NCBI RefSeq assembly: GCF_030652515.1
Contig: NZ_JAUSAR010000032.1
Span: forward strand, 1 to 64,000
DNA from: Aquabacterium sp.
GTDB lineage: Bacteria > Pseudomonadota > Gammaproteobacteria > Burkholderiales > Burkholderiaceae_C
Reading direction: 5' to 3'
DNA: 64,000 bases
The notes beneath the pieces were generated by a model, which made no database searches, had not been told where the DNA came from, and saw nothing but the letters and a program-made list of their open reading frames with translations. Of the stretch, positions 1-9,709 are shown one piece after another. The position numbers and the translations under genes were made by a program. How positions within the stretch are numbered: position 1 is the first letter of the stretch; each line of letters starts with the position of its first letter.

Positions 1-1020
1 AGCGATGTCAAACTGCAAACCTTTGTATTTGTCACCCAACAGGTGAGCATCCAGGAATGGGTACGCGAACACCATGGCCAGAAAATAGATCAACACCACG
101 CCTGCCACGCCCAGAATTGAAAGCTGGGTTAAACGAGCCACTTCGGACCTGGCCCCAACGGAAATCCAGTGGCTCACCTTTGGCCTGAAGATATTGCCCC
201 ATGACAAAAATATGGTGCCCAAAGGCGCCATGAACAATTTGGCCGCCACGATTTCAGCCGTGGTCTCGGGCCCCAGGACTGCCGCACCAATCAAAAGGTA
301 ACCATTGCCGGAAGCCCAGGACACCAATCCCGCCGGCAAGGACCACCGTGCCAAAGGCCAGATTTCTGACCACAGCCGAGACCACTGAACCCAATTGAAT
401 ACAGGCCTGATCGACGCCCGATGAAGCCAGGGCAAAGCACTGAGGATGCCGGCTGTCCCAATGACCAAAAGCATTTCATCGGCTTGAACATTCTGGGAAA
501 CCACGAGGGTGCCAATGGCAATGGCCAGCAAGAAAACATAGGCCATGTCCTGCTGCAAGCACATGTCGGCCCTCATGTTGATGAACTGCACATTGCGCAG
601 AAACTCCCGCAACCAAGATGACAACACCATCAAGACCATGGCCAACGCCAAGGGCATTTCTATGACATCCATGGAAATAGCCGCAGGCGTCAACCACAGG
701 AAGAGGCCACCGACCATCGCCAGGGTCGAGCTGAGAAACAACTGCAAGCCAAAGAAAACATGGGTGGCTTCAGCACGTTCCCGCCCACGTTTTTGAGGCA
801 ACAGCGTCAATGCGGTGGTGTTGACCAACGCCGCCTGAATGGCCAAGGTCAGTGCCACATAACCAATCAGTTGGCTGTAGGCGTAATAGTCATGCTTCGT
901 CGCGAACTTGATGAATGCCAGACCAATCAGAAAATTGCTGATGCTCAGCAAGGCCTGGTCAACCAACGAATGCGAAACCCCCTGGAACGGCAACTTGCGC
1001 TGATCCGCCCCCTCAGACAT
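1..1020 (-). CDS. Polysaccharide flippase-like membrane protein (Wzx/MOP type), 3' end cut by the window
   Basis: The reading frame is open for 340 codons from an ATG at 1020 to the window edge with no stop, so the C-terminus lies outside. The start MSEGADQRK is preceded by a GGTGGGGG stretch. The protein has many hydrophobic segments (about residues 22-40, 48-66, 84-104, 108-130 and 160-180), a conserved-looking NTTALTLLPQ segment after TM2, and no hydrophilic domain. This layout fits oligosaccharide-unit translocases of the MOP superfamily, which usually have about 400-480 residues. It begins 35 bases after the gmd stop, so it is probably the distal gene of the same minus-strand operon. It would flip lipid-linked repeat units across the inner membrane. 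It is the first of two flippase-like genes in the window. The family call is from topology and context. Confidence 0.75.
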   Translation of the reverse strand, partial: MSEGADQRKLPFQGVSHSLVDQALLSISNFLIGLAFIKFATKHDYYAYSQLIGYVALTLAIQAALVNTTALTLLPQKRGRERAEATHVFFGLQLFLSSTLAMVGGLFLWLTPAAISMDVIEMPLALAMVLMVLSSWLREFLRNVQFINMRADMCLQQDMAYVFLLAIAIGTLVVSQNVQADEMLLVIGTAGILSALPWLHRASIRPVFNWVQWSRLWSEIWPLARWSLPAGLVSWASGNGYLLIGAAVLGPETTAEIVAAKLFMAPLGTIFLSWGNIFRPKVSHWISVGARSEVARLTQLSILGVAGVVLIYFLAMVFAYPFLDAHLLGDKYKGLQFDIA

Positions 1021-1055
1021 GCGGCCCCCACCATCCGAACGCTTCGGGCTCCCGA

Positions 1056-2186
1056 TCATTCGTGATAGTCATAGGCCTGGTAACCGGCCTGCTTGACCAA
1101 ACTGTCGCGCTTGGCAGCCGTGTAGTCACTCAAGACCATTTCGGCCACCAGCTGCTGCAGCGTGATGACCGGCGTCCAGCCCAGCTTGGTCTTGGCCTTG
1201 GTCGGATCACCCAATAAGGTTTCAACCTCGGTGGGGCGGTAATAGCGCGGATCAACCCGCACCACCACATCACCCACCTTGCACCGGGCCAGCAACTCAC
1301 CATTGACCGGCTCCACGGCCACCACTTTGCCCACCTCTTGTTCGCCTTCACCTTCGAAAGCCAGCGTGATGCCCAGCTCTTTCGCAGAAAACTCCACGAA
1401 CTGGCGCACGCTGTACTGCACGCCAGTGGCGATGACGAAGTCCTCGGCCACCTCCTGTTGCAGCATCAACCATTGCATCTCGACGTAGTCACGGGCGTGA
1501 CCCCAGTCGCGCAGCGCGCTCATGTTGCCCAGGAACAGGCACTCCTGCAGGCCCAGCGCAATGCGGCTGATGGCCCGCGTGATCTTGCGCGTCACGAAGG
1601 TCTCGCCACGCACCGGGCTTTCGTGGTTGAACAGCACGCCATTGCAGGCGTACATGCCATAGGCCTCGCGGTAGTTCACCGTGATCCAGTAAGCGTACAG
1701 CTTGGCCACCGCGTAGGGGCTGCGCGGGTAGAAAGGCGTGGTTTCCTTCTGCGGGATCTCTTGCACCAGGCCATACAGCTCGGAGGTTGACGCCTGGTAG
1801 AAGCGCGTTTTTTTCTCCAGGCCCAGGATGCGGATGGCCTCCAGCAGGCGCAGGGCGCCAATGCCATCGGCATTGGCCGTGTACTCGGGTTCTTCAAAGC
1901 TCACGGCCACGTGCGACTGCGCGGCCAGGTTGTAAACCTCGTCGGGCTGCACCTTTTGCATGATGCGGACCAGGCTGGTGGAGTCGGTCAGGTCGCCGTA
2001 GTGCAGGATGAAGTTGCGGTTGTCAACGTGCGGATCCTGGTACAGGTGATCGATCCGGTCGGTGTTGAACAGGCTGGAGCGGCGCTTGATGCCGTGAACC
2101 TCATAGCCTTTTTTGAGCAAAAACTCTGCCAGATAAGAACCATCTTGCCCTGTCACCCCAGTGATCAACGCTATTTTTTTTGTCAT
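1056..2186 (-). CDS. gmd: GDP-mannose 4,6-dehydratase
   Basis: Converts GDP-D-mannose to GDP-4-keto-6-deoxymannose, the first step to GDP-L-fucose or GDP-rhamnose, in the cytoplasm. The extended-SDR hallmarks are clear: the NAD(P) loop [12 protein letters not shown] at the N-terminus, [16 protein letters not shown], the active-site STSELYG followed by YAVAK, and [16 protein letters not shown], all typical of Gmd. Length is about 376 residues, close to the family norm. I chose ATG 2186, which gives [10 protein letters not shown]; an ATG at 2198 that overlaps the epsI stop is also possible. The GDP-fucose synthase partner is 4 kb away on the other strand (6343-7275), so the two halves of the pathway are in different transcription units of the same locus. 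Confidence 0.95.
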   Translation of the reverse strand: MTKKIALITGVTGQDGSYLAEFLLKKGYEVHGIKRRSSLFNTDRIDHLYQDPHVDNRNFILHYGDLTDSTSLVRIMQKVQPDEVYNLAAQSHVAVSFEEPEYTANADGIGALRLLEAIRILGLEKKTRFYQASTSELYGLVQEIPQKETTPFYPRSPYAVAKLYAYWITVNYREAYGMYACNGVLFNHESPVRGETFVTRKITRAISRIALGLQECLFLGNMSALRDWGHARDYVEMQWLMLQQEVAEDFVIATGVQYSVRQFVEFSAKELGITLAFEGEGEQEVGKVVAVEPVNGELLARCKVGDVVVRVDPRYYRPTEVETLLGDPTKAKTKLGWTPVITLQQLVAEMVLSDYTAAKRDSLVKQAGYQAYDYHE

Positions 2187-2197
2187 GTCAGACACCA

Positions 2198-2929
2198 TCA
2201 AGAACCAAAGAAACGAGGCCTGAAGCCGGAGGTCATGGCCTTTTCCATGTCCGCAATGAACTGGTCATGCAGGTGGTAGTCAGGTTTGCCACCAGGCGAC
2301 GCGGCAGCATCGGTGAGCGACGAAATGCGCATCAGCATCCCATCGACAATGTACCCCTGCAGGCCATAGCGCAATTGCTGCAACTTGCGATCAAGGCCAG
2401 GCGTGGATGCCTCCTCGTTGAGCGTCACCCAGTAGGTGATGGGCTCAATGCGGCGATCAGCTTGAGCCTCCAACCGCACCACACTCAGGGCATGAGTCGG
2501 CAACGCCACTGCCTCCTTGCCAAACCCTTTGATCGTGAAACCCTGGGCCACATAACAAAACTCAGGTCGGTGTGCGGCCGTTGATTCCGAATTCTGATTG
2601 CGGCCATAAGCAATCGACAACATGATTCGCTGACCCTGTTGATTGACGTAGGTGCGGTTGAGTGTTTCGGAGTAAAGCGAGTTCAGCTGGTCTTGCACCG
2701 TGGGATCGGGCAACACCGGCACGATGTTGGGATCGATTTTCCAGCCCCCAAACGTTTCGGGCACCACGGCACTCAGCACGATGGCAGGCTTCTCATCGGC
2801 GATCATCTTTGTGGGCTTCAGCCAGACCGAGGCTGCCGCGCCAGCCAACATCAGGCCGGCTGCCAACAAAACCGCCAAAGGCACACGCCGAGACACGCCA
2901 GCTTGGGTCGTCATCACATCAGCGGCCAT
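2198..2929 (-). CDS. epsI: EpsI family exosortase-associated protein (copy 1)
   Basis: A 243-residue protein with one N-terminal hydrophobic helix (about residues 17-37) and a periplasmic domain carrying [12 protein letters not shown], the conserved His-x-Pro-Glu-x-Cys-Tyr signature of the EpsI family (PF11984). Family members accompany or are fused to exosortases; their precise biochemical role is not settled. The gene overlaps the end of the exosortase gene by 11 bases (start ATG 2929, preceded by AAAGGTG), and its stop touches the gmd start region, so translation is probably coupled through the operon. A second EpsI with the same signature lies at 10600-11301. The two differ widely outside the signature, so this is not a recent duplication. 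Confidence 0.9.
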   Translation of the reverse strand: MAADVMTTQAGVSRRVPLAVLLAAGLMLAGAAASVWLKPTKMIADEKPAIVLSAVVPETFGGWKIDPNIVPVLPDPTVQDQLNSLYSETLNRTYVNQQGQRIMLSIAYGRNQNSESTAAHRPEFCYVAQGFTIKGFGKEAVALPTHALSVVRLEAQADRRIEPITYWVTLNEEASTPGLDRKLQQLRYGLQGYIVDGMLMRISSLTDAAASPGGKPDYHLHDQFIADMEKAMTSGFRPRFFGS

Positions 2930-3821
2930 CGCGGGCACCTTTCAGGTTGTCAAAGCGGGCCGCCAGCAAGCGGTCCAGCCCATAGGTCAGCACCAACGCC
3001 ACAGAAAAGAGCACCAGACCCGCAAACTCATGCGCAAAGCCCTGCCCCACCTCGTCACCCAGGTGGTAAGTGATCAACACCAAGATGATCACACGCGTCA
3101 CATTGGCGATGAAGGAAATGGGGATGATGCCAACGGCCAGGATCACGTTCCGGGCCTTGGACTTGTAGTTCATGATGTTCATGTAGAGCAAGCCCAAAGC
3201 TTCAAGCGTGAACAGGGAATTCAACCCAGAGCATGCATCGGCCACCAGCAATTGATAAGGCCCGATCATCAAGGTCACACCCGTGCGACCGATGGGGTAA
3301 CCCGCCCAGTACAGTATCTGCTCGGCCACCATGGACACGACGCTCTTGAGCGGCAAGGTCAAGGCCTGCACAAAGGCACCCGGCAAAGGCACCATGAACA
3401 AAAGAAAAAGGATGGGAAACCAGGCCCGCCGCACCGCCGCACCGCCCTGAACCAGCAGAATGCAAGCCACCAGCACCAGGATCAGAGAGCTGGCTTCAAA
3501 CTCGATGACCCGCTGTGAACGCCCCACGACGTACATCGCCAGCCCCAGCGCCAACAGCAAAAAGCCAGGCACCAGCGCCGGCTTGGCAGGAGGGGCAAAC
3601 AAATCGTTGCGCATGCCCCAAAGCAGCCAGGCACAAGCCGCCAGGATCAAAGGACCATGCCCCTGCTCGTCCGTGGCCCAGGTCGTCTGGGCCAGGGTGG
3701 CAAAAGTAGGGATGTACATGACCCCGAAGGCCAGGCAAAAAATGACCAGCGACCAGACCGGAAACTTGACAGGCAATTGAGCGCTGGGAAACGCCCCGGA
3801 GGTTGGTGCTGATTGAGCCAT
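2919..3821 (-). CDS. xrtB: Exosortase B-like transpeptidase (copy 1)
   Basis: An integral membrane cysteine transpeptidase of the exosortase family, expected to cut PEP-CTERM sorting signals and release or transfer the protein at the cell envelope. About 300 residues with roughly eight hydrophobic segments. The catalytic triad is intact: Cys about 197 in ADACSGLNS, Arg about 243 in NVTRV and His about 264 in HEFAG. The QGHGPLILA segment near residue 55-60 is also typical. ATG 3821 is preferred over an upstream in-frame start that lacks support. The EpsI partner follows with an 11-base overlap, and EPS sugar genes surround it, which fits the XrtB/EpsH subgroup. A second catalytically complete copy is at 7316-8233. 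Confidence 0.92.
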   Translation of the reverse strand: MAQSAPTSGAFPSAQLPVKFPVWSLVIFCLAFGVMYIPTFATLAQTTWATDEQGHGPLILAACAWLLWGMRNDLFAPPAKPALVPGFLLLALGLAMYVVGRSQRVIEFEASSLILVLVACILLVQGGAAVRRAWFPILFLLFMVPLPGAFVQALTLPLKSVVSMVAEQILYWAGYPIGRTGVTLMIGPYQLLVADACSGLNSLFTLEALGLLYMNIMNYKSKARNVILAVGIIPISFIANVTRVIILVLITYHLGDEVGQGFAHEFAGLVLFSVALVLTYGLDRLLAARFDNLKGARDGR

Positions 3822-3905
3822 AGACCGCGCAAAATAAACGATGAAGCCACCACCCAGGGCTGGCACCGGTGATTGTTACCGATTCATGCAGAAAGTTCGA
3901 TCGGA

Positions 3906-5057
3906 TTACCCTGATTCAGCGATCGCCTGCCGGTAGATTTCGATGAGTTCAGCACAGTTTTGCTCTGGCGTGTAACGAGATTCGTATTCTTTCCGAGCAG
4001 CCTGCCCCATCAGCAACATGGCTTGCGGATGCTGGTGTGCCCACTCGATCTTGGCGGCCAAGTCGGCAGCGTCCCCCGGATTGAACAACAACCCTGTCCG
4101 CCCATCAGCCACCAACTCCGCCATGGACCCCAGTCGGCTGGCGATCACAGGCATGCCGCTGGCAAAAGCCTCAACCAGAGTGCGGGGAAAACCCTCATAG
4201 CAAACGCTGGGCAACACCAGGAAGGCCGCCGATGCCATTCGGGCCATGATGTCGTCCAAAGGCAAAAATCCCAGGTAACTGGTGCCTGCAACCGCTTTGG
4301 TTTCCGCCTCGAAAGCACCGCCGCCAATGATCTGAACGCCCGGGTTCGCCATCAAGCGCATCGCAGCCAACATCACCGAAATGCCTTTTTCCTCGGACAA
4401 ACGGCCGACAAACAGCCCCCCAGCCCGCGCCCGCCAATCAGGCACGTGGGGCCATGCCACAAAATTGGGCTTGATGCTGATGCGATCGGCGGGCAACCCT
4501 CCAGCCACAAATTTATCCTTGCAAAACTGATTCAAGGCGATGTACCTGGAGACCTTTTTTTGAAAAGTACCCAGGGCGCGATGGGTCGAAAGCATCACCG
4601 CCACCGCCCCGGACTGCACCGCAGACCCACGGTAGCAGCGATGCTGCACGGCGCGCCAAGGCACCTTGCCCAGACAATCCTCACAAACCTTGCCCTCGCG
4701 CAGAAAAATGGCCTGGGGGCACATCAACCGGAAATTGTGGAGCGTTTGAACCACCGGCACGCCTTGGGCGCGGGCGGCCCAGTACACCGACGGCGACACC
4801 AACGGCAGGGTGTTATGCACATGCATCACATCGGGCAGGAACTGGCTGATCAGGGCCTTGACCTCGCGGGTGGTCTGCGTCGACCACAAGGTTTGCGCCG
4901 CCACATTCAGGCGTGAAACCTGGTTGACCTCATCGTTGTGGCGCTCATAGAGATGCACCTCATGCCCATGCTGGCGCAAAAGAGCCACCTCCGACTCAAC
5001 CACACTGTCTTCGCCACCCCGCTGCTGGTAGGCGTTGTGCACCATCAAGACTCTCAT
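3906..5057 (-). CDS. GT4-family glycosyltransferase
   Basis: A 383-residue cytoplasmic or membrane-associated GT-B glycosyltransferase. The N-terminal domain starts MRVLMVHNAYQQRGGEDSVV with the nucleotide-sugar fold; the C-terminal domain has FVGRLSEEKG and an E-x7-E region CYEGFPRTLVEAFASGMPV that binds the donor sugar. A cysteine-rich insert (CPQAIFLREGKVCEDC...HRC, about residues 117-150) is seen in a subset of GT4 enzymes and may bind metal; the GT4 at 13512-14711 has a similar insert. I chose ATG 5057 because it begins the first beta strand. It is the first gene of the left minus-strand block and is divergent from the WecG/TagA gene. Donor and acceptor cannot be read from sequence. Confidence 0.88.
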   Translation of the reverse strand: MRVLMVHNAYQQRGGEDSVVESEVALLRQHGHEVHLYERHNDEVNQVSRLNVAAQTLWSTQTTREVKALISQFLPDVMHVHNTLPLVSPSVYWAARAQGVPVVQTLHNFRLMCPQAIFLREGKVCEDCLGKVPWRAVQHRCYRGSAVQSGAVAVMLSTHRALGTFQKKVSRYIALNQFCKDKFVAGGLPADRISIKPNFVAWPHVPDWRARAGGLFVGRLSEEKGISVMLAAMRLMANPGVQIIGGGAFEAETKAVAGTSYLGFLPLDDIMARMASAAFLVLPSVCYEGFPRTLVEAFASGMPVIASRLGSMAELVADGRTGLLFNPGDAADLAAKIEWAHQHPQAMLLMGQAARKEYESRYTPEQNCAELIEIYRQAIAESG

Positions 5058-5299
5058 CCACGACCATCCTGCCGCCCGGGTCAACCCCGCCGCATTGTCA
5101 CCCAGACCCCACCCCCGGAACTTCCCGCATCAAAAGCACTCCATTCAACCACCTCGTGATAAATGCCAGCGCTTTCTGACACGGCTTTCTGCCAGACCAC
5201 GCGCTAACCCTGAAGTAGCGCCTGTGGCCTCTCCTCTAAAATCAAGCACATGTGTCCAAGCAGGTTCGGACATCAACAACAACCCCTGGTGGGCGTCCT
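5058..5299. promoter_or_regulatory. Divergent intergenic region between two EPS transcription units
   Basis: These 242 bases separate the GT4 gene (minus) from the WecG/TagA gene (plus), so promoters for both blocks should lie here. On the plus strand a TAAAAT hexamer at 5237-5242 could be a -10 box, but no good -35 is seen at 17 bases. A start site near 5249 would favour ATG 5300 over GTG 5252 for the downstream gene. No convincing minus-strand promoter is visible. Confidence 0.3.
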
Positions 5300-6166
5300 A
5301 TGAGACATCCAGATCCAAATTTCGGTTATCCATCTCTGTCGTTCTTGGAGCGGGAACAGGTGTTGGGCAGCTTGAAGCAACACGCGAAGAAGAAGATCAT
5401 TCGTAGCGGCGCGTACGTCCTTGACACGTTCATTGACGCCACCTCCTGGGATGACGCCGTCAGCCGCATCGCCGACTGGGGTGCCGAGCATCAGTCGCGT
5501 TATGTCACATTGTGCAATGTGCATTCTGTGGTCACCGGCAGCCAAAGTGCCGAATTCGCCACCGTGATCAATGGCGCCGACATGGCCCTGCCCGATGGCG
5601 CCCCTGTCGCCTGGATGATGCGCAAGGAAGGCTTTGCCGAACAACAACGCCTCAGCGGCCCCGATTTGATGCTGCGCTACCTGGCCGAGGCCGAGCGCCG
5701 CGGCCAATCCGTGTTCTTCTACGGCAGCGTTGACGACACCCTCGCCAAGTTGCGCGGCCGGATGATGGCCAAGTTCCCCAAGCTGAAGATCGCAGGCATG
5801 ATCTCGCCCCCGTTCCGCAAGCTGACCGAGCAAGAAGACGCCGACTACGCGCAAAAAATCAACGCCTCGGGCGCCCATGTGGTGTTCGTGGGCCTGGGCT
5901 GCCCCAAGCAAGAAGCCTGGATGGCCGCACAACGCGGCACCATCAAGGCCGTCATGGTCGGCGTTGGCGCCGCCTTCGACTACCACGCAGGCACCCTGCG
6001 CCGGGCCCCCGTGTGGATGCAGCAGCGAGGCCTGGAATGGCTCTACCGCTTCGTCTGCGAGCCCCGCCGCCTGGCACGCCGCTACCTGGAAACCAACAGC
6101 GTTTTCCTGGCCAAGCTCCTGGTTCGCGCGGTGTTCGGACGAGACCCCAAGCAGCAAAAAGGCTAG
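5300..6166 (+). CDS. WecG/TagA/CpsF family glycosyltransferase (GT26)
   Basis: About 288 residues. Family members transfer an N-acetyl-mannosamine(uronic acid) or other sugar to a polyprenyl-linked acceptor on the cytoplasmic face of the membrane. Diagnostic segments are LCNVHSVVTG, LPDGAPVAW with the catalytic Asp, GPDLMLRYL, VFFYGS, and VGLGCPKQEAWM followed by VGVGAAFDYHAGTLRRAP, then a basic, membrane-associating C-terminus rich in Arg. The start is uncertain: ATG 5300 has GGTGGG upstream, whereas a GTG at 5252 would add 16 residues of low-complexity sequence. The gene ends just before a strong terminator, so it appears to be its own transcription unit ahead of the main plus-strand EPS operon. 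Confidence 0.9.
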   Translation: MRHPDPNFGYPSLSFLEREQVLGSLKQHAKKKIIRSGAYVLDTFIDATSWDDAVSRIADWGAEHQSRYVTLCNVHSVVTGSQSAEFATVINGADMALPDGAPVAWMMRKEGFAEQQRLSGPDLMLRYLAEAERRGQSVFFYGSVDDTLAKLRGRMMAKFPKLKIAGMISPPFRKLTEQEDADYAQKINASGAHVVFVGLGCPKQEAWMAAQRGTIKAVMVGVGAAFDYHAGTLRRAPVWMQQRGLEWLYRFVCEPRRLARRYLETNSVFLAKLLVRAVFGRDPKQQKG

Positions 6167-6194
6167 CCCACCTGCGGCGATGCCTGCCCACAAC

Positions 6195-6226
6195 AGCCCC
6201 TCCTTTCAACGGCGGGGCTTTTTTTT
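6195..6226 (+). terminator. Rho-independent terminator after the WecG/TagA gene
   Basis: A hairpin with stem AGCCCC at 6195-6200 and GGGGCT at 6214-6219, extended by CC/GG pairs inside, is followed by a run of eight T at 6219-6226. It lies 29 bases after the stop codon and separates this gene from the fcl-led operon. Confidence 0.85.
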
Positions 6227-6342
6227 GCCTGATTAAACTCTCAGGTAGCACAGATCCAGCGACCCGGCAGGGCACGTTTAGTGACAGATTGCATTGAACC
6301 TTTGCCTAACTGCCGGGATCTGCCCCTCATCAACGCATTCAT

Positions 6343-7275
6343 ATGAACAAAGCTGCAAAAATTTTCGTCGCTGGTCATCGCGGCATGGTGGGCTCGGCCA
6401 TCGTGCGCCGCCTGCAATCATTGGGCTACACCCAGATCGTCACGCGCCAACGCCATGAACTGGACCTGCTCGACCAGCGTGCGGTCCTGGCCTTCATGCA
6501 GGCCGAGCAACCCAGCTACACCTTCATTGCCGCCGCCAAGGTGGGCGGCATCCAGGCCAACAACACCTACCGGGCCGACTTTCTCTATCAGAACCTGATG
6601 ATCGAGGCCAACCTCATCCACGCGGCCCACGTCGCGGGCGTGCAGCGGCTCATGTTCCTGGGCTCCAGCTGCATCTACCCCAAGCTGGCACCACAGCCCC
6701 TCCACGAAAATGCCCTGCTCACCGGCGAGCTTGAGCCCACCAACGAGCCCTACGCCATTGCCAAAATCGCAGGCATCAAGCTTTGCGACGCCTACAACGA
6801 CCAGTACCAGCGGCAATACATCAGCGTCATGCCCACCAATCTTTACGGGCCCAACGACAACTACGACCTGAACAACAGCCATGTGCTGCCTGCCCTGATC
6901 CGCAAGGCCCATGAGGCCAAACTGCGGGGTGACGAGTCCCTGGTCGTGTGGGGCACTGGCACCCCCATGCGAGAGTTCCTGTACGCCGACGACCTGGCCG
7001 ATGCCTGCGTCTACCTCATGGAGCAGGGCTACGACGGTCCGCTGGTCAACATCGGCACCGGCCAAGACATCACCATCCGCGAGCTGGCACAAACCGTCGT
7101 CAAAGTCGTTGGATTTGAAGGCGCACTGCGCTTCGACACCACCAAGCCCGACGGGACACCGCGCAAACTGATGGATGTTTCTCGCTTGACCGGACTGGGC
7201 TGGCAAGCCAAGACCTCCCTGCAGACAGGCATCGCCCTGGCCTACCAGGACTTCCTCACCCGCACCGCCGCATGA
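6343..7275 (+). CDS. fcl: GDP-L-fucose synthase
   Basis: Performs the 3,5-epimerisation and NADPH-dependent 4-reduction of GDP-4-keto-6-deoxymannose to GDP-L-fucose. Visible motifs are the NADP loop [26 protein letters not shown], the active-site SSCIYP with the downstream YAIAK (Tyr-x3-Lys), and [13 protein letters not shown], which together are specific to this enzyme. Length of 310 residues is normal. It opens the plus-strand operon that continues through exosortase, chain-length, flippase and polymerase genes, which implies that fucose or a derivative is part of the repeat unit. Its substrate comes from gmd on the opposite strand. Confidence 0.95.
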   Translation: MNKAAKIFVAGHRGMVGSAIVRRLQSLGYTQIVTRQRHELDLLDQRAVLAFMQAEQPSYTFIAAAKVGGIQANNTYRADFLYQNLMIEANLIHAAHVAGVQRLMFLGSSCIYPKLAPQPLHENALLTGELEPTNEPYAIAKIAGIKLCDAYNDQYQRQYISVMPTNLYGPNDNYDLNNSHVLPALIRKAHEAKLRGDESLVVWGTGTPMREFLYADDLADACVYLMEQGYDGPLVNIGTGQDITIRELAQTVVKVVGFEGALRFDTTKPDGTPRKLMDVSRLTGLGWQAKTSLQTGIALAYQDFLTRTAA

Positions 7276-7315
7276 GTTGCAACAGCCGGCCCTATACACT
7301 TGGAATTCTTCTTGC

Positions 7316-8233
7316 ATGACACAGGCCACCGTGACCCCATCCGCACCATCCAGCCTCGCCCAAGAGAACACATCGCGCTTCAACACAGTTGAACTGGTGC
7401 TGGTGCTGGCCGGGCTGCTGGCGTTGTATGTCCCCACCTACGTGATCCTGGACAAGACCATCTGGAACGTCGTGGGGCAGGGCCACGGCCCGGTGATTCT
7501 GGCGCTCATGCTCTGGCTGACCTGGCAGCGGTGGCCCAAATTCGCGGCCCTGGAGAGCCCGCCTGCCACCGTGGCCGGGGGCCTGACCCTGGCCACGGGC
7601 CTGCTGTTCTACATCCTGGGCCATTCGCAAGACATCCTCTTCATGGATGTCGGCTCACAGTTGCTGGTACTGGCCGGGCTGTTCCTGCTGTACCGCGGCT
7701 GGCCTGGCCTGCGGGTGATGTGGTTCCCGCTGTTCTTCATCCTCTTCATGATCCCGGTACCAGGCTCGGTGGTTGACCAGGTGACGGCCCCCTTGAAGCA
7801 AGCCGTGTCGTACACCGCCGAGCACGTGCTGTATTGGGCGGGCTACCCCATCGGCCGCTCAGGCGTGGTCCTCACCATCGGCCCCTACCAATTGCTGGTG
7901 GCCGATGCCTGCGCCGGGCTAAACTCCATTTTCGCCCTTGAGGCCATCGGAGTTTTCTACATGAGCGTGGCCCAGCACACCAACCAACTGCGCAACGGAC
8001 TGCTGGCCGTGTTGATTCTGCCCATTTCATTTGCCTCCAACGTGATCCGAGTGGTGGCGCTGGTGCTGGTCACCTATTATTTTGGCGACGAGGTGGGACA
8101 AGGTTTTGTCCACGATTTCGCGGGTATTGTGTTGTTCATGGTGGCGACCTTGCTCACCATCGGCACGGACTCGATTTTAGGCCTCTTCATGACTGACCCA
8201 AAACTGCCGAAGAAGGATGCTTCGGTCGCTTAA
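7316..8233 (+). CDS. xrtB: Exosortase B-like transpeptidase (copy 2)
   Basis: About 305 residues with roughly eight transmembrane segments and the full exosortase triad: Cys about 199 in ADACAGLNS, Arg about 245 in NVIRV and His about 266 in VHDFAG. It is clearly homologous to copy 1 at 2919-3821 (shared QGHGP, WAGYPIGR-GV, IGPYQLLVADAC, DEVGQGF), yet many other residues differ, so it is an old paralogue or a separately acquired copy. I chose ATG 7316; an earlier in-frame TTG adds a non-hydrophobic extension. It lies 40 bases after fcl and 24 before epsF; its EpsI partner comes three genes later. Confidence 0.92.
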   Translation: MTQATVTPSAPSSLAQENTSRFNTVELVLVLAGLLALYVPTYVILDKTIWNVVGQGHGPVILALMLWLTWQRWPKFAALESPPATVAGGLTLATGLLFYILGHSQDILFMDVGSQLLVLAGLFLLYRGWPGLRVMWFPLFFILFMIPVPGSVVDQVTAPLKQAVSYTAEHVLYWAGYPIGRSGVVLTIGPYQLLVADACAGLNSIFALEAIGVFYMSVAQHTNQLRNGLLAVLILPISFASNVIRVVALVLVTYYFGDEVGQGFVHDFAGIVLFMVATLLTIGTDSILGLFMTDPKLPKKDASVA

Positions 8234-8257
8234 AACGATCAGCACAAACCAAAAACC

Positions 8258-9691
8258 ATGAGCTTCAATCAGTTTATTTCCATACTCAAAGCCAGATGGA
8301 TCATCATGGTCACCATTCTGGTGGTCACCGTGTCACTGGCGGTGGCGCTCAGTTTGCTCCTGCCTAAAAAGTACACCGCCGAAGGGGTGGTCGTGATCGA
8401 CTTTCGCGCCTCGGATCCCATCAGCGGCATGGTGATGCAAAACGCCCTGCTGCCGGGGTACGTGGCCACCCAGATCGATGTGCTCCAGAGCGAACGCGTC
8501 TCGCAAAAAGTCATCGAGTCCCTCAAACTGGCCGAAAACCCCGACCTGCGCCAGCAGTGGATAGATGACACCGAAGGCCAGGGTGTTTTCCAATCCTGGT
8601 TGTCCGACATCCTGCAAAAGAACCTGGATGTCACGCCCGGCAAAGAATCCAGCATCATCAATATTTCATACACCGCCGTGGACCCGACATTCGCGTCGGC
8701 CATGGCCAATGCCTATATCCGCGCCTACATCCAGACCAGTCTGGACATGCGCATCGAGCCCGCCCGGCAATTCTCCAAAATGTTTGACGAGCAAATCAAG
8801 CAAGCCCGCCAACAGCTGGAGGAAGCCCAAACCAAGCTGTCCGAATACCAGCGCAGCAAAGGCATTTTGGCCACCGACGAACGCCTGGACGTTGAAACCG
8901 CCCGGCTTGGCGAGTTGTCTGCACAGTTGGTCGGCATGCAATCCCAGACCGCCGACGCGCAAAGCCGCAACTCGCAATCTGGCGCCAACAGCCCCGAAGT
9001 GCTGGGCAGCCCCGTGGTGGCCGGCCTGCGCGCCGACATGTCACGCCAACAGGCCCGCCTGAAAGAGCTTAACGCCAAGTTCGGCCCGGCCCACCCCCAG
9101 GTTCTGGAACTGCAAGCCAACATCACCGAGCTGCAAGCCAAGCTTGAATCGGAAACCCGCGCGGCCCGGGCCAGCATGGGCATTTCCAGCAGCGTCAACC
9201 TGCAGCGCGAACGCCAGTTCCGCGCCACCCTGGAAGCCCAGCGTGAAAAGCTGATGACCCTCAAGAAGCAACGCGATGACGCCGCCGTGCTGCAGCGCGA
9301 TGTCGAAAATGCCCAACGCTCTTACGACGCGCTGCAAGGGCGCCTGGCCCAAACCACCCTGGAAAGCAACACCAACCAGACCAACGTCTCGTTGCTGAAA
9401 ATGGCCACGCCGCCCGCCAAGGCGTCGTCCCCACGCTTGATCCTGAACACCATCGTGTCCATCATCCTGGGCACCTTGCTGGGCATTGGGGCGGCCATCA
9501 TCCGAGAGCTGATGAACCGCAAACTTCGGCTGGAACAGGATGTCACCGAAACCCTGGGCGCCCCCATGTTGGGCCTGATGCCTGCCGTCGCAGAGGCCAA
9601 GCGAGGCCGCAAGCTGCCAGTGGGGTCGTCTCCACGCCTGGGCACACAACGTGGCCTGCCTGAATTGTCCGCACCCGGCCAATCCTCCTGA
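8258..9691 (+). CDS. epsF: Polysaccharide chain-length determinant protein EpsF (Wzz/PCP family)
   Basis: A 477-residue inner-membrane polysaccharide co-polymerase that sets chain length and works with the EpsG ATPase. It has a TM helix at about residues 14-34, a long periplasmic domain with coiled-coil character (about 180-370, rich in Gln, Glu, Ala and Leu), and a second TM helix at about 400-420 just after the PPAKASSPR motif, which is the typical Pro-rich entry to TM2 in this family. The N-terminal SILKARW is the usual Wzz-domain start. A cytoplasmic tail follows TM2. It is 19 bases upstream of epsG, matching the conserved epsF-epsG order in exosortase EPS loci. Confidence 0.92.
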   Translation: MSFNQFISILKARWIIMVTILVVTVSLAVALSLLLPKKYTAEGVVVIDFRASDPISGMVMQNALLPGYVATQIDVLQSERVSQKVIESLKLAENPDLRQQWIDDTEGQGVFQSWLSDILQKNLDVTPGKESSIINISYTAVDPTFASAMANAYIRAYIQTSLDMRIEPARQFSKMFDEQIKQARQQLEEAQTKLSEYQRSKGILATDERLDVETARLGELSAQLVGMQSQTADAQSRNSQSGANSPEVLGSPVVAGLRADMSRQQARLKELNAKFGPAHPQVLELQANITELQAKLESETRAARASMGISSSVNLQRERQFRATLEAQREKLMTLKKQRDDAAVLQRDVENAQRSYDALQGRLAQTTLESNTNQTNVSLLKMATPPAKASSPRLILNTIVSIILGTLLGIGAAIIRELMNRKLRLEQDVTETLGAPMLGLMPAVAEAKRGRKLPVGSSPRLGTQRGLPELSAPGQSS

Positions 9692-9709
9692 TCTCACCAG
9701 AACCTCAGC

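Noticed and set aside
7303-7319. Sigma-54-like GG-N10-GC pattern directly before the second exosortase gene
   Set aside because: It overlaps the ATG at 7316, so a transcript starting about 12 bases later would lack the start codon, and no later in-frame Met precedes the first TM helix. Likely chance.
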